DNA from: Spirochaetales bacterium
GTDB taxonomy: Bacteria > Spirochaetota > Spirochaetia > Treponematales > Treponemataceae
Length of the DNA stretch: 34,060 bases
Assembly (NCBI GenBank): GCA_030540405.1
Contig: JAUNWH010000031.1
Location: 1 to 34,060, forward strand
Reading direction: 5' to 3'
Part shown: piece after piece, positions 1-6,778 of the stretch
How the letters are laid out: every line of letters begins with the position of its first letter
Numbering within the stretch: position 1 is the stretch's first letter
Notes under the pieces: model-generated
Database searches by the model: none
What the model was told of the DNA's origin: nothing
What the model saw: the letters and a program-made list of their open reading frames with translations, nothing else
Translations under genes and position numbers: made by a program

Positions 1-142
1 TTTCACACTTTCTGTAATTTTATCAGAAAGAGTTTTTACATGCGTTTGCCCTGGTATAGTTTATTATATAGAAGAAAATAACTTTTAAAAGCCAAATAAA
101 TCTTGAAAAACTTAAAAAGACGAATTCTGAATTTTATACTTT

Positions 143-235
143 ACTGTCATTATCTGGCTTGACCAGATAATCCCATAGAACTAAAGATTCCCGTGTCAAC
201 GTCCGCCTTGCGGCGCACTGCACGGGAATGACAGT
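143..235. repeat. Palindromic intergenic repeat (REP/MITE-like)
   Basis: The element is bounded by a 9-bp inverted repeat (ACTGTCATT at 143-151 and AATGACAGT at 227-235). Inside are two perfect hairpins: ATTATCTGG/CCAGATAAT (149-157 with 163-171, loop CTTGA), and ATTCCCGTG/CACGGGAAT (187-195 with 221-229) which encloses a smaller CCGC-CTT-GCGG hairpin (203-213). No coding potential is seen. This architecture is typical of dispersed non-autonomous repeats. No second copy was found in this window, so its repeat status is inferred from structure alone. Confidence 0.6.
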
Positions 236-284
236 TAAGTTAAACAATGGTTTTTAATAAAACTCAACTTTCAGAGTAAATATT

Positions 285-1469
285 TTAGTTGAAGTGAGAA
301 ACTCCATCGCCGCTTTCGCAGTCAAAGAATGAAGCTTCGTATCCTACAACTTTCTTGTATTCAGTCTGGACATTTTCAACAAACTGTTCAACTTTGTCTT
401 TATGAACAAGCGCGATTCCGCAGCCGCCAAAACCAGCTCCAGTCATTCTTGCTCCGATGCATCCGTCCTGCTTCTGGGCAGTTTCCGCAAGAGTATCAAG
501 CTCAATTCCTGTAACTTCATAGTCGCTTTTGAGGGACTCGTGGCTTTCGTTCAGGAGCTTGCCGAGTTTTTCAAGATTTCCGGCTTTTAATGCGCTAACG
601 GCGTCTTTTACACGCTGATTTTCATAGACACAATGCTTTGCGCGGCGAACAAGAAGCTCATCTTTTATCAAAGACTTTGAATTTTCCCACTGCTCTGGAG
701 TAAGCTCGCACAATGCGGAAATTTTCACGCCTCCCTCCTGAAGAATCTTCAAAGCCTCCTCGCACTGGCTTCTGCGCTCATTGTACTTGCTGTCTGCAAG
801 GCGGCGCTGCTTGTTTGTGTTCATGACAACAAATCTATAGTCTCCAAGCTCAAGCGGAACATATTCATACTCAAGCGTGTTGCAGTCAAGGACAATCGCT
901 GTATTCTTTTTTCCTGTGGAAATTATAAACTGATCCATAATTCCGCAGTTTACATTCATAAAATTATGCTCGCTCATCTGGCCAAGCTTGGCAATTTCAA
1001 CACGGTCGATTCCAAAGCCAAAAGTTTCACTTACAGCATAGGCAAAACCGCATTCAAGGGCAGAAGAAGATGAAATTCCGCCGGCCGCAGGAACATTGCT
1101 TACCATGAGAATTTCAAATCCGCAGTCAAATTTAAAGCCTTTTTCCTTCATCTGGGAAAGAATTCCGTTCAGATAGTTTGCATATCCGTTTTCCTTGGCA
1201 TATTTAAAGTCATCATTTATGTCAAATTCATATTTTCCAGGAAATTTAAGGTCGTTGTAGACAACTTTTGTGTCATTGCGTTTTCTAATGGCAACATAAA
1301 GATAGCGGTTTATAGCAGCAGGGAAAACTTTTCCGCCGTTGTAGTCAATATGCTCGCCTATAATGTTAATTCTTGCTGGTGAAGAAAAAATCTTTACAGA
1401 ATCTTCTGTTCCGCCGTAAAACTTTACAAAATCAGCAGGAAGCGAATTTGGATTATACAATTCAGCCAT
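285..1469 (-). CDS. galK: Galactokinase
   Basis: Galactokinase phosphorylates alpha-D-galactose to galactose-1-phosphate with ATP, the first committed step of the Leloir pathway, in the cytoplasm. The 394-residue length is normal for the family. The sequence shows the galactokinase signature around residues 30-46 (PARINIIGEHIDYNGG), the GHMP-kinase ATP loop at 130-138 (GGISSSSAL), the catalytic Asp179 in NCGIMDQ, and the third GHMP motif at 339-349 (GARMTGAGFGG). The ATG start at 1469 has a GAGG Shine-Dalgarno about 8 nt upstream. The gene is alone, with no galT, galE or transporter beside it, so the rest of the pathway must lie elsewhere. A promoter is readable at 1519-1547. Confidence 0.96.
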   Translation of the reverse strand: MAELYNPNSLPADFVKFYGGTEDSVKIFSSPARINIIGEHIDYNGGKVFPAAINRYLYVAIRKRNDTKVVYNDLKFPGKYEFDINDDFKYAKENGYANYLNGILSQMKEKGFKFDCGFEILMVSNVPAAGGISSSSALECGFAYAVSETFGFGIDRVEIAKLGQMSEHNFMNVNCGIMDQFIISTGKKNTAIVLDCNTLEYEYVPLELGDYRFVVMNTNKQRRLADSKYNERRSQCEEALKILQEGGVKISALCELTPEQWENSKSLIKDELLVRRAKHCVYENQRVKDAVSALKAGNLEKLGKLLNESHESLKSDYEVTGIELDTLAETAQKQDGCIGARMTGAGFGGCGIALVHKDKVEQFVENVQTEYKKVVGYEASFFDCESGDGVSHFN

Positions 1470-1518
1470 TTGAAACCTCGCAATTCAAAAATTAAAGTGA
1501 GTTTTTAAAGATGACTTT

Positions 1519-1547
1519 ATGATAACAAAGAATTTTTCAGTTAGCAA
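1519..1547 (-). promoter_or_regulatory. Predicted galK promoter
   Basis: On the minus strand, TTGCTA (1547-1542) and TATCAT (1524-1519) are separated by exactly 17 nt. The implied transcript start is near 1512, giving a leader of about 40 nt that contains the GAGG ribosome binding site of galK. Confidence 0.6.
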
Positions 1548-1638
1548 GTTAAAGGAAAAAGCAAAGAGCAATCAGTTGCGCAAAATGAACAGAACTATTT
1601 TTTTTACAATGAAACTGCGCCATAAATGCTTTTAACTC

Positions 1639-1667
1639 TTGAATTTACTGAATCTTTTCACTAAAAT
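1639..1667 (+). promoter_or_regulatory. Predicted promoter of the rpsP-rplS operon
   Basis: TTGAAT (1639-1644) and TAAAAT (1662-1667) are separated by 17 nt. The transcript would start near 1674. Its short leader would contain the hairpin CACACT-GTTT-AGTGTG (1675-1690) followed by the GGAGG of rpsP. Confidence 0.65.
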
Positions 1668-1714
1668 GTTAGTTCACACTGTTTAGTGTGGAAAACTCAT
1701 ATCGGAGGAAAAAA

Positions 1715-1981
1715 TTGGTCAAAATCAGACTAAAGAAGATGGGCACAAAAAAACGCCCAGACTACCGCATTGTCGTCCTTGACGCAGCAAAACCACGTGA
1801 TGGCGCAACAATCGAAGAAATCGGACAGTACCATCCAATCGCTGCAGAAGGAAGCCAGACTTCTTTCAATGAAGAACGCGCCAAATACTGGATCAGCGTT
1901 GGAGCTCAGCCTACAGAAATCGTAAAAAAGATTTTCAGACAGGGCGGATTGGCTGCTGACGGAACAAAAATCACCAAATAA
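1715..1981 (+). CDS. rpsP: 30S ribosomal protein S16
   Basis: S16 is a small-subunit assembly protein. The sequence opens MVKIRLKKMGTKKRPDYRIV, the canonical S16 N-terminus, followed by a PRDG motif and an EEIGQYHP segment. I place the start at TTG 1715 because GGAGG (1704-1708) lies 6 nt upstream and translation then begins exactly where the family begins. A GTG at 1688 in the same frame would add nine non-family residues and would sit in the leader hairpin. The resulting 88 residues is a normal length. It is the first gene of the rpsP-khpA-rimM-trmD-rplS operon. Confidence 0.96.
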   Translation: MVKIRLKKMGTKKRPDYRIVVLDAAKPRDGATIEEIGQYHPIAAEGSQTSFNEERAKYWISVGAQPTEIVKKIFRQGGLAADGTKITK

Positions 1982-1998
1982 ATTACAGGGAGCACAAC

Positions 1999-2232
1999 AT
2001 GGAAAAAGACCTGATTGAATTTATTGCAAAGTCATTGGTCGATGATCCAAATGCAGTCTCTGTAACGGAAACCGAAGGCGAGCGCGGACCTGTTCTTCAG
2101 TTAAGCGTTGCACAAGGTGATATTGGCAAGGTTATTGGCAAATACGGTCGTATTGCAAAAGCTCTGCGTACTGTTTTAAGCGCAACGTCAAATAAAGACG
2201 GAAAGCATTACAGCCTGGAAATTCTGGACTAA
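1999..2232 (+). CDS. khpA: KH-domain RNA-binding protein KhpA
   Basis: This 77-residue protein consists of a single type II KH domain. The conserved GxxG loop is visible as GKYG in the IGKVIGKYGRIAKALRT stretch (about residues 42-58). KhpA proteins bind RNA, often as heterodimers with KhpB/Jag, and influence cell division and mRNA turnover in other bacteria. The position between rpsP and rimM is the standard one. The start has a GGGAG ribosome binding site. The stop overlaps the rimM start by one base (TAATG), which suggests translational coupling. Confidence 0.92.
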   Translation: MEKDLIEFIAKSLVDDPNAVSVTETEGERGPVLQLSVAQGDIGKVIGKYGRIAKALRTVLSATSNKDGKHYSLEILD

Positions 2233-2837
2233 TGGCATCGAATGCGATGACAGAGCGGTTTGTAGTTGGCATTGTCCGCGGTTCCCATGGAATAACGGGC
2301 GAATTCAAAGTAGAAAGCACTTCCGGCGAGTACGGGCATTTTGCAAGTATGGAAGAAGTGGCTTTGTCAGACGGAACAGCTGAAAAAACTTTCAAAGTTG
2401 AATCAACAAAGGAAGCGGCGTCCACTCTGTACATGAAACTAGCTGGAATAAATTCACCTGAAGAAGCTGCAAGATACAACAGGTGGAAAATCGTAGTTCC
2501 GCGCAAAAACGCTCATAAGCTGCAGAAAAATGAGTGGTATATCGAGGATTTAAAAGGATGCTCGGTATGGTATAAAAAGGAAACGGCGGGCAATACCGCA
2601 CCGGCAATTGACGAAAATTCAATTGTTGGAACAGTCACAAACGTAATGGAAGGCGGATCAGGTTATCTCGTTGAGATTTTGCTGTCCGAGGCTTGCAGTT
2701 TTTTGGACGATTCGGTTAAACTGAATAAAAATGGCGGAGCAAGAACAGTTTTTGTTCCATTTAAAGACCAGTTTATTGGCAAAGTCGATATTGAAAATAA
2801 AACTATGCAGCTCATGCACCTCTGGATTCTGGAGTAA
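2232..2837 (+). CDS. rimM: Ribosome maturation factor RimM
   Basis: RimM binds ribosomal protein S19 and assists maturation of the 30S head. The N-terminal RimM domain shows the typical VGIVRGSHGITGEFKV run (about residues 12-27), and a PRC-barrel-like C-terminal domain begins near NEWYIEDLKG (about residue 101). The length of 201 residues is somewhat above the usual 165-180; the extra residues lie within the C-terminal half. The start chosen is the ATG overlapping the khpA stop; a second in-frame ATG five codons later (2247) is possible. It is followed 5 nt later by trmD, its usual neighbour. Confidence 0.93.
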   Translation: MASNAMTERFVVGIVRGSHGITGEFKVESTSGEYGHFASMEEVALSDGTAEKTFKVESTKEAASTLYMKLAGINSPEEAARYNRWKIVVPRKNAHKLQKNEWYIEDLKGCSVWYKKETAGNTAPAIDENSIVGTVTNVMEGGSGYLVEILLSEACSFLDDSVKLNKNGGARTVFVPFKDQFIGKVDIENKTMQLMHLWILE

Positions 2838-2842
2838 CTCCT

Positions 2843-3655
2843 ATGAAATTTACTGTGCTGACCTTATTTCCTGAAATTCCGCGCGCTTTTTTTACAAGCT
2901 CGATCATGGCGAAAGCGGTAGAGAAAGGAATTATTGCCTACGATTTGGTCAATATCAGGGATTTTGCCTTTGATAGACACCACACTTGTGATGACGCTCC
3001 CTACGGCGGAGGCGCTGGACAGCTTTTGCTCCCGGAACCTCTAGGACTGGCATTGGACAGTGTAGAAGCATACAAAAAGACGAAGCATGTTATTTATGTT
3101 ACGCCAAGCGGAAAGCCTTTTACACAGAAAAAAGCCCAGGAACTCAGCCGGAAAGATGAAATTGTCCTGATTTGCGGACGATATGAAGGTATCGACCAGC
3201 GGATTATTGACTGCTACGTTGACGAGGAAATCTCCATAGGGGATTACGTAATGTCCAGCGGAGAAGTAGCCGCTACAGTTATTGTAGACACAGTTTACAG
3301 GCTTGTTGACGGCGTAATAACCAGCGAATCTTTGGATGAAGAAAGTTTTTCAGGCAGCCTTTTGGAATATCCCCAGTATACAAGGCCGAATGTATACAAA
3401 GGCATGGAAGTGCCGGCTGTTTTAAGCAGCGGAAACCATGAAGAAATCCGAAAGTGGCGGCTTTTTAAGAGCCTTCAGAAAACCTTGCGGAACAGACCGG
3501 ATCTGATTCAAAAGGCAAGAGCTGACGGTACCCTTACAGAAGAAGCAGAAAAAATGATCGGGACGCTTACGGACTTTGTAACATACAAGAACGACCGCAA
3601 GCAAAAAAGCAAGCTGCGTTATGTTCAGTCAAGAACAAAAGACAGCGGCAAATAG
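2843..3655 (+). CDS. trmD: tRNA (guanine-N1)-methyltransferase TrmD
   Basis: TrmD methylates G37 of tRNAs that read CNN-type codons, using SAM, and prevents frameshifting. It is a knotted SPOUT enzyme acting as a dimer. Visible motifs are the DDAPYGGGAG loop (50-59), the knot segment CGRYEGIDQR (111-120), DEEISIGDYV (127-136) and the RNA-contacting LLEYPQYTRP (173-182). Arg153, matching the catalytic-site Arg154 of E. coli, is present. The general-base aspartate of the family motif D-S-F appears as Glu167 (EESF, 166-169), and the usual TGGE loop reads SSGE. Length (270) is slightly longer than typical because of a basic C-terminal tail. Co-transcribed with rimM and rplS. Confidence 0.95.
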   Translation: MKFTVLTLFPEIPRAFFTSSIMAKAVEKGIIAYDLVNIRDFAFDRHHTCDDAPYGGGAGQLLLPEPLGLALDSVEAYKKTKHVIYVTPSGKPFTQKKAQELSRKDEIVLICGRYEGIDQRIIDCYVDEEISIGDYVMSSGEVAATVIVDTVYRLVDGVITSESLDEESFSGSLLEYPQYTRPNVYKGMEVPAVLSSGNHEEIRKWRLFKSLQKTLRNRPDLIQKARADGTLTEEAEKMIGTLTDFVTYKNDRKQKSKLRYVQSRTKDSGK

Positions 3656-3664
3656 GAGATAAAA

Positions 3665-4138
3665 ATGGATCTTATAAAGACTATTGAAGAACAGCAGAAG
3701 AAACCTAACGCAGAATACTTCAGCGTAGGAGACACTGTAAAAGTTCACTTTGAAATCATCGAAGGAAAAACAAAACGCATTCAGATTTATGAAGGTCTTG
3801 TTATTTGCTTCAAGAACTCAGGTATTTCAAAGACATTCACAGTTCGCAAGACTAGCTACGGTGTTGGCGTTGAGCGTGTATTCCCTGTAAACAGCCCGCG
3901 CATTATCAAGGTTGAAATTGTCCGCCTTGGAAAAGTTCGCCGCTCAAAGATTTACTACGTTCGCGACAAGGTTGGAAAAGCTGCAAAAATCAAGGAGCTT
4001 CTCGGACCAAAGGCAAACGCAAAACTTGCAGCAGCTAAAGCAGCAAACGCAGCAGAAGACAAAAAAGAAGCTGCAATCAACGCAGAGCACAAGGCAGAAG
4101 AAGCCGCAGCATCTGCAGCAGCAAAAGCAAAGAAATAA
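3665..4138 (+). CDS. rplS: 50S ribosomal protein L19 with Ala/Lys-rich tail
   Basis: L19 lies at the interface of the ribosomal subunits. Residues 1-113 are a complete L19: the VGDTVKVH start of the barrel, [23 protein letters not shown] (66-78) and the terminal [21 protein letters not shown]. Family members normally end near residue 115. Here a further 44 residues follow, almost entirely Ala, Lys and Glu, probably helical or disordered and of unknown role. The codons of the tail look like the rest of the gene, so it is not an obvious frameshift artefact. Last gene of the operon, followed by a terminator at 4176. Confidence 0.95.
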   Translation: MDLIKTIEEQQKKPNAEYFSVGDTVKVHFEIIEGKTKRIQIYEGLVICFKNSGISKTFTVRKTSYGVGVERVFPVNSPRIIKVEIVRLGKVRRSKIYYVRDKVGKAAKIKELLGPKANAKLAAAKAANAAEDKKEAAINAEHKAEEAAASAAAKAKK

Positions 4139-4175
4139 GATTTTTAGAGAATCCTACATTCTTACAGCTTAATTC

Positions 4176-4209
4176 AAGGGAAGATACATTTTGTGTCTTC
4201 CCTTTTTTT
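4176..4209 (+). terminator. Rho-independent terminator after rplS
   Basis: An AAGGGAAGA / TCTTCCCTT stem (4176-4184 with 4196-4204) is followed by a run of seven T (4203-4209). It ends the rpsP-rplS operon. Confidence 0.8.
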
Positions 4210-4233
4210 GTCAATGCTTATAAAATTAACAAA

Positions 4234-5268
4234 ATGTCCGCACCAATCGACAGCATAAAAAACGCATACGTTCAGAGCCAAAACATTCCGCAGAAAAACT
4301 TTGCCGCCAGAGACGAAGTTTCTGTAAAAGTTATAAAAAATCTTGGAAACGGAAACTACACAGTTTTTCTTCAAGGCTCAAAAATCAATGTAAAAAGCAA
4401 AATTCCTCTTTCTGAAGGAAGCTCATTCAAAGCCACACTCGAAATCGGAGCAGATTCAAAAATCTTTCTAAAAACAGTTTCAGATCAAAAAAATGCGGAC
4501 ATCTTTCCACACACACTATTAGAATTTTTAAATTCGGCAGGAATTGAAGCGGATTCCGCTGTGTTAAAAATTGTCCAGCAGATGATTCAAAGCGGCGTAA
4601 AGCTTGACAAAGCAATAATCAGAAAAGCAAAATCAGTTTCTGCTCTATTTCCGGGAAAAGAAAAACAGGCGGCGGAAATTTCTGCAATGCTAATGGAAAA
4701 AGGAATCGAGCCGGAAGAAAAATTAATAGAAAAATTTTTGATTTTAACAGAACCCGGCAATTGGAAAAATTCCAGTAACAGCGAAAAAAACAGTGCAAAA
4801 AGCGATGAAAACTTCTTAAAAAAAATCTATCAGAAAATTCCAGAAAACAAAGGCGGAATTCTTACGCTTGCAAACCATTTAAAATCAAAAGACGGAACCG
4901 GAAAGCACTGGATAGTCCTCCCCTTTTTGTGGCAGCTTGAAAAAGACGAAGCAAAAGGCCTAATAAGAATTTTAATTGATTTTAACAAAAAAATAACAGA
5001 AAAAATACAAATAAATTGCGAATTTGAGTGGAAAAAATTTTTTTTTGTGTTATATTTAAATAAGAGCAAGGTTACGGAAGTGCGGTTCTGTACATTACCG
5101 TCGCTTTTGACCTCTAACATTCATTCTGAGGAAGAGCGGCTTGGAGAATTGCTTTGTTCCGGCATGAACGGCGATTCTGTGACAGTAACCTATTCCGCCT
5201 TGGCTTTTTCTGACAGTCTTTGCACTGATTCAGAACTTTCCCTGCCATTCAAGGATTCTGCTGTATGA
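4234..5268 (+). CDS. Hypothetical protein, possibly FliK-like
   Basis: I do not recognise this 344-residue protein with certainty. The N-terminal 80 residues look like a small beta domain (VSVKVIKNLGNGNYTVFLQG), the middle is Lys/Glu/Asn-rich, and the C-terminal 120 residues are beta-rich with a WIVLPFLWQL segment. That arrangement, and the position directly before an FlhB-like gene, resembles the FliK-related proteins paired with small FlhB homologues in other bacteria (for example the ylqG-ylqH pair of Bacillus). No signal peptide is seen. A TATAAA box at 4219-4224 lies 9 nt before the ATG and no Shine-Dalgarno is visible, so the mRNA may be leaderless. The stop overlaps the next start (ATGA). 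Confidence 0.6.
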   Translation: MSAPIDSIKNAYVQSQNIPQKNFAARDEVSVKVIKNLGNGNYTVFLQGSKINVKSKIPLSEGSSFKATLEIGADSKIFLKTVSDQKNADIFPHTLLEFLNSAGIEADSAVLKIVQQMIQSGVKLDKAIIRKAKSVSALFPGKEKQAAEISAMLMEKGIEPEEKLIEKFLILTEPGNWKNSSNSEKNSAKSDENFLKKIYQKIPENKGGILTLANHLKSKDGTGKHWIVLPFLWQLEKDEAKGLIRILIDFNKKITEKIQINCEFEWKKFFFVLYLNKSKVTEVRFCTLPSLLTSNIHSEEERLGELLCSGMNGDSVTVTYSALAFSDSLCTDSELSLPFKDSAV

Positions 5269-5528
5269 AACAGACAAGAAATTTTTTCGCAGTATCCTTA
5301 AAATATCCTGAAAACGCAGATGCGCCTTTTATTTCAGCCAAAGAAAGCGGAATTCTCGCAAAAAAGATGGTCGAAATCGCGCAGGAAAACAATATTCCAG
5401 TTGTAGAAAATGACATTGGGGCAAATGTTCTTTCAATGCGGCAGATTGGCGAATGCATTCCAGAAAGTACTTGGGAAGCGATTGCAGAAATTTTCGCTTT
5501 TATAAAAAACATGGAAAAAACCCAGTGA
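5265..5528 (+). CDS. Stand-alone FlhB C-terminal-like protein (FlhX/YlqH type)
   Basis: This 87-residue protein matches the cytoplasmic C-terminal domain of FlhB/EscU export-switch proteins. It has the AVSLKYPE...APFISAKESGILAKKMVEIA and NNIPVVEN elements and the closing IPESTWEAIAEIFAFI helix. The membrane part of FlhB and the self-cleaving NPTH motif are both absent. Such short homologues are widespread in flagellated bacteria and can partly replace the FlhB C-terminal domain in some species; the role here is inferred. It overlaps the upstream gene by 4 nt (ATGA) and the downstream yraN by 4 nt (GTGA), so the three are almost certainly translated from one mRNA. Confidence 0.85.
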   Translation: MKQTRNFFAVSLKYPENADAPFISAKESGILAKKMVEIAQENNIPVVENDIGANVLSMRQIGECIPESTWEAIAEIFAFIKNMEKTQ

Positions 5529-5887
5529 AAAAATCCACGCGGACAAAAGGAATAACAGGCGAAGAAAAAGCCAGAGATTTTCTAATCAAAAGCGGATATT
5601 CAATTCTTGACAGAAATTTCAGAATCCGGGAAGGAGAAATCGACATAATAGCGGAAAAGCAGAATTTTATAGTTTTTGTGGAAGTAAAAAGCCTTCCGCT
5701 TGGAAATGCAGAAATTCTTGCGCACGAGCTCAATTCAATAAAACGAAAAAAGATTATTAAAACTTCTAAATGTTACCTGCAAAAACATCGACAATATAAT
5801 AACAGATTCATACGCTATGATGTAATAGCAATTGATGTTCCGGGGCTGGATCCGGTTTATCATATTGAAAACGCTTTTTCGGAGTAA
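5525..5887 (+). CDS. yraN: YraN/UPF0102 family endonuclease-like protein
   Basis: YraN proteins have the fold of Holliday-junction resolvases and other restriction-type nucleases; the biological substrate is not settled. The 120 residues show the family hallmarks: TGEEKARDFL (11-20), RNFRIREGEIDII (30-42) with the acidic Asp40, and FVEVK (51-55) with the E-x-K catalytic pair. I choose GTG 5525 as start because it overlaps the preceding stop (GTGA) and gives the family's usual N-terminus and length. An upstream in-frame start would run 24 codons into the previous gene. Confidence 0.9.
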   Translation: MKKSTRTKGITGEEKARDFLIKSGYSILDRNFRIREGEIDIIAEKQNFIVFVEVKSLPLGNAEILAHELNSIKRKKIIKTSKCYLQKHRQYNNRFIRYDVIAIDVPGLDPVYHIENAFSE

Positions 5888-5890
5888 ATA

Positions 5891-6055
5891 ATGCAGGCTG
5901 TAAACAATGCAACGCCAAATTCAGCACTTTCTCCCCGCATAAGGGAGCTACAGAAAAAAATTCAGGATGAAAACTATATAAATTCAGCCGTAGATAGAAT
6001 CGCGCTTATAATGAGCCGCCATATTGTAGAATTTCATATAGAAAAAAAATTGTAA
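5891..6055 (+). CDS. Small FlgM-like protein (54 residues)
   Basis: An ATG three bases after the yraN stop opens 54 codons ending at TAA 6053-6055. Residues 16-46 (RIRELQKKIQDENY...VDRIALIMSRHI) resemble the C-terminal sigma-28-binding helices of the anti-sigma factor FlgM (pattern: basic-I-x-x-L-K-x-x-I-x-x-G-x-Y...I-A-x-x-M). FlgM is normally 70-100 residues; here the disordered N-terminus is short. The GGAG ahead of the ATG overlaps the end of yraN. Neighbouring FliK-like and FlhB-like genes support a flagellar role, but the similarity is read by eye and the protein could be an unrelated small helical protein. Confidence 0.5.
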   Translation: MQAVNNATPNSALSPRIRELQKKIQDENYINSAVDRIALIMSRHIVEFHIEKKL

Positions 6056-6074
6056 TTGAACTATAATTCATGCC

Positions 6075-6563
6075 ATGCGAAGAGACAGACATTCAAGAAG
6101 ACACAACGGAAACTGGAAAAACAACAGCAACAATAGAAGGGATTTTGACGAGCGGAAAAATTTTCAGCCTCCGAAGCCAGTATTTCGTCCTACAATAAAA
6201 TCTGTGTCGCCGGAACAAATTCAGCATGATGAAGAAGCCATAAAAAAATTCAAATCGGCAAATCAGCCTATATGCTCGATCTGCGGACAAATTATCCGGG
6301 ATATTTCGACCGCAATAAACAGCAAAGGCGCGGATTCTTTAATTCACTTTGACTGCGCAATTGAGTTTATTTCAAAAAATGAAAAAATTGAAACGGGCGA
6401 CAAACTCACGTACATCGGGCAAGGCAGATTCGGAATCGTTCATTTTGCAAGTCCAAGCGACACAAAGCATTTTTCAATAAAAAAAATAATCGACTGGGAA
6501 GAAAAAGACAAGAAACCTGAATGGCGCAGCGAGATGGCTGACCTTTACAGCAAAATAAAATAA
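6075..6563 (+). CDS. Hypothetical protein with zinc-ribbon-like motif
   Basis: This is a 162-residue cytoplasmic protein. The first 45 residues are Arg/Asn-rich and probably disordered, suited to nucleic-acid contact. A likely metal site follows: Cys67-x2-Cys70 ... His91-x2-Cys94. The C-terminal part has a short beta segment (TYIGQGRFGIVHF) and a charged helix. I do not recognise a named family; proteins like this seem restricted to spirochaetes. A perfect TATAAT (6062-6067) lies 7 nt before the ATG and no ribosome binding site is present, so the transcript may start at the initiation codon. The alternative ATG at 6070 is out of frame. Confidence 0.7.
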   Translation: MRRDRHSRRHNGNWKNNSNNRRDFDERKNFQPPKPVFRPTIKSVSPEQIQHDEEAIKKFKSANQPICSICGQIIRDISTAINSKGADSLIHFDCAIEFISKNEKIETGDKLTYIGQGRFGIVHFASPSDTKHFSIKKIIDWEEKDKKPEWRSEMADLYSKIK

Positions 6564-6599
6564 TTTTTGAATATATTCAGCCAGAAACAGTTTTTGCAG

Positions 6600-6628
6600 T
6601 TGAAAGAACTTTTAGAATTCTATATAAT
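6600..6628 (+). promoter_or_regulatory. Predicted tRNA-Leu promoter
   Basis: TTGAAA (6600-6605) and a perfect TATAAT (6623-6628) are spaced by 17 nt. The start would be near 6635, a few bases before the mature tRNA 5' end at 6639. Confidence 0.75.
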
Positions 6629-6638
6629 ATTTTGCATC

Positions 6639-6726
6639 GCCGGGATGGTGGAATAGGTAGACACAAGGGACTTAAAATCCCTCGGCAATTTAACCTGCCG
6701 TGCCAGTTCGATTCTGGTTCCCGGCA
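6639..6726 (+). tRNA. tRNA-Leu (anticodon UAA)
   Basis: This class II tRNA of 88 nt can be folded by hand. A 7-bp acceptor stem (GCCGGGA with TCCCGGC) is perfect, with discriminator A6726. The D arm reads GGTGGAATAGGTAGACAC. The anticodon stem AGGGA/TCCCT (6666-6670 with 6678-6682) encloses loop CTTAAAA, with anticodon TAA at 6673-6675. A long variable arm (CGGCAATTTAACCTGCCG) marks leucine, and the T arm contains GTTCGATTC. CCA is not encoded. It should read UUA, and UUG by wobble. It has its own promoter and terminator. Confidence 0.97.
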
Positions 6727-6734
6727 AACAGCAG

Positions 6735-6766
6735 GCAGCTTGAAAAATTCAGGCTGCTTTTTTTTT
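6735..6766 (+). terminator. Rho-independent terminator after tRNA-Leu
   Basis: A 10-bp stem (GCAGCTTGAA at 6735-6744 with TTCAGGCTGC at 6748-6757, one G-T pair) with an AAA loop is followed by nine T. It ends only 12 nt before the tatD-family start, so that gene depends on read-through or an unseen promoter. Confidence 0.85.
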
Positions 6767-6778
6767 CGAGGTTTAGAA

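Noticed and set aside
8-68. A possible minus-strand promoter (TATAAT at 68-63) and a weak hairpin with T run (8-37)
   Set aside because: No convincing -35 and no start codon with a ribosome binding site inside the window; the hairpin is short. Positions 1-142 otherwise show nothing I can support.
1688-1714. GTG start for rpsP
   Set aside because: It lies in the leader hairpin, adds residues not found in S16, and the GGAGG points to TTG 1715.
6632-6778. Upstream extension of the TatD-family frame
   Set aside because: It runs through tRNA-Leu and its terminator; the ATG at 6779 has its own ribosome binding site and gives the family N-terminus.
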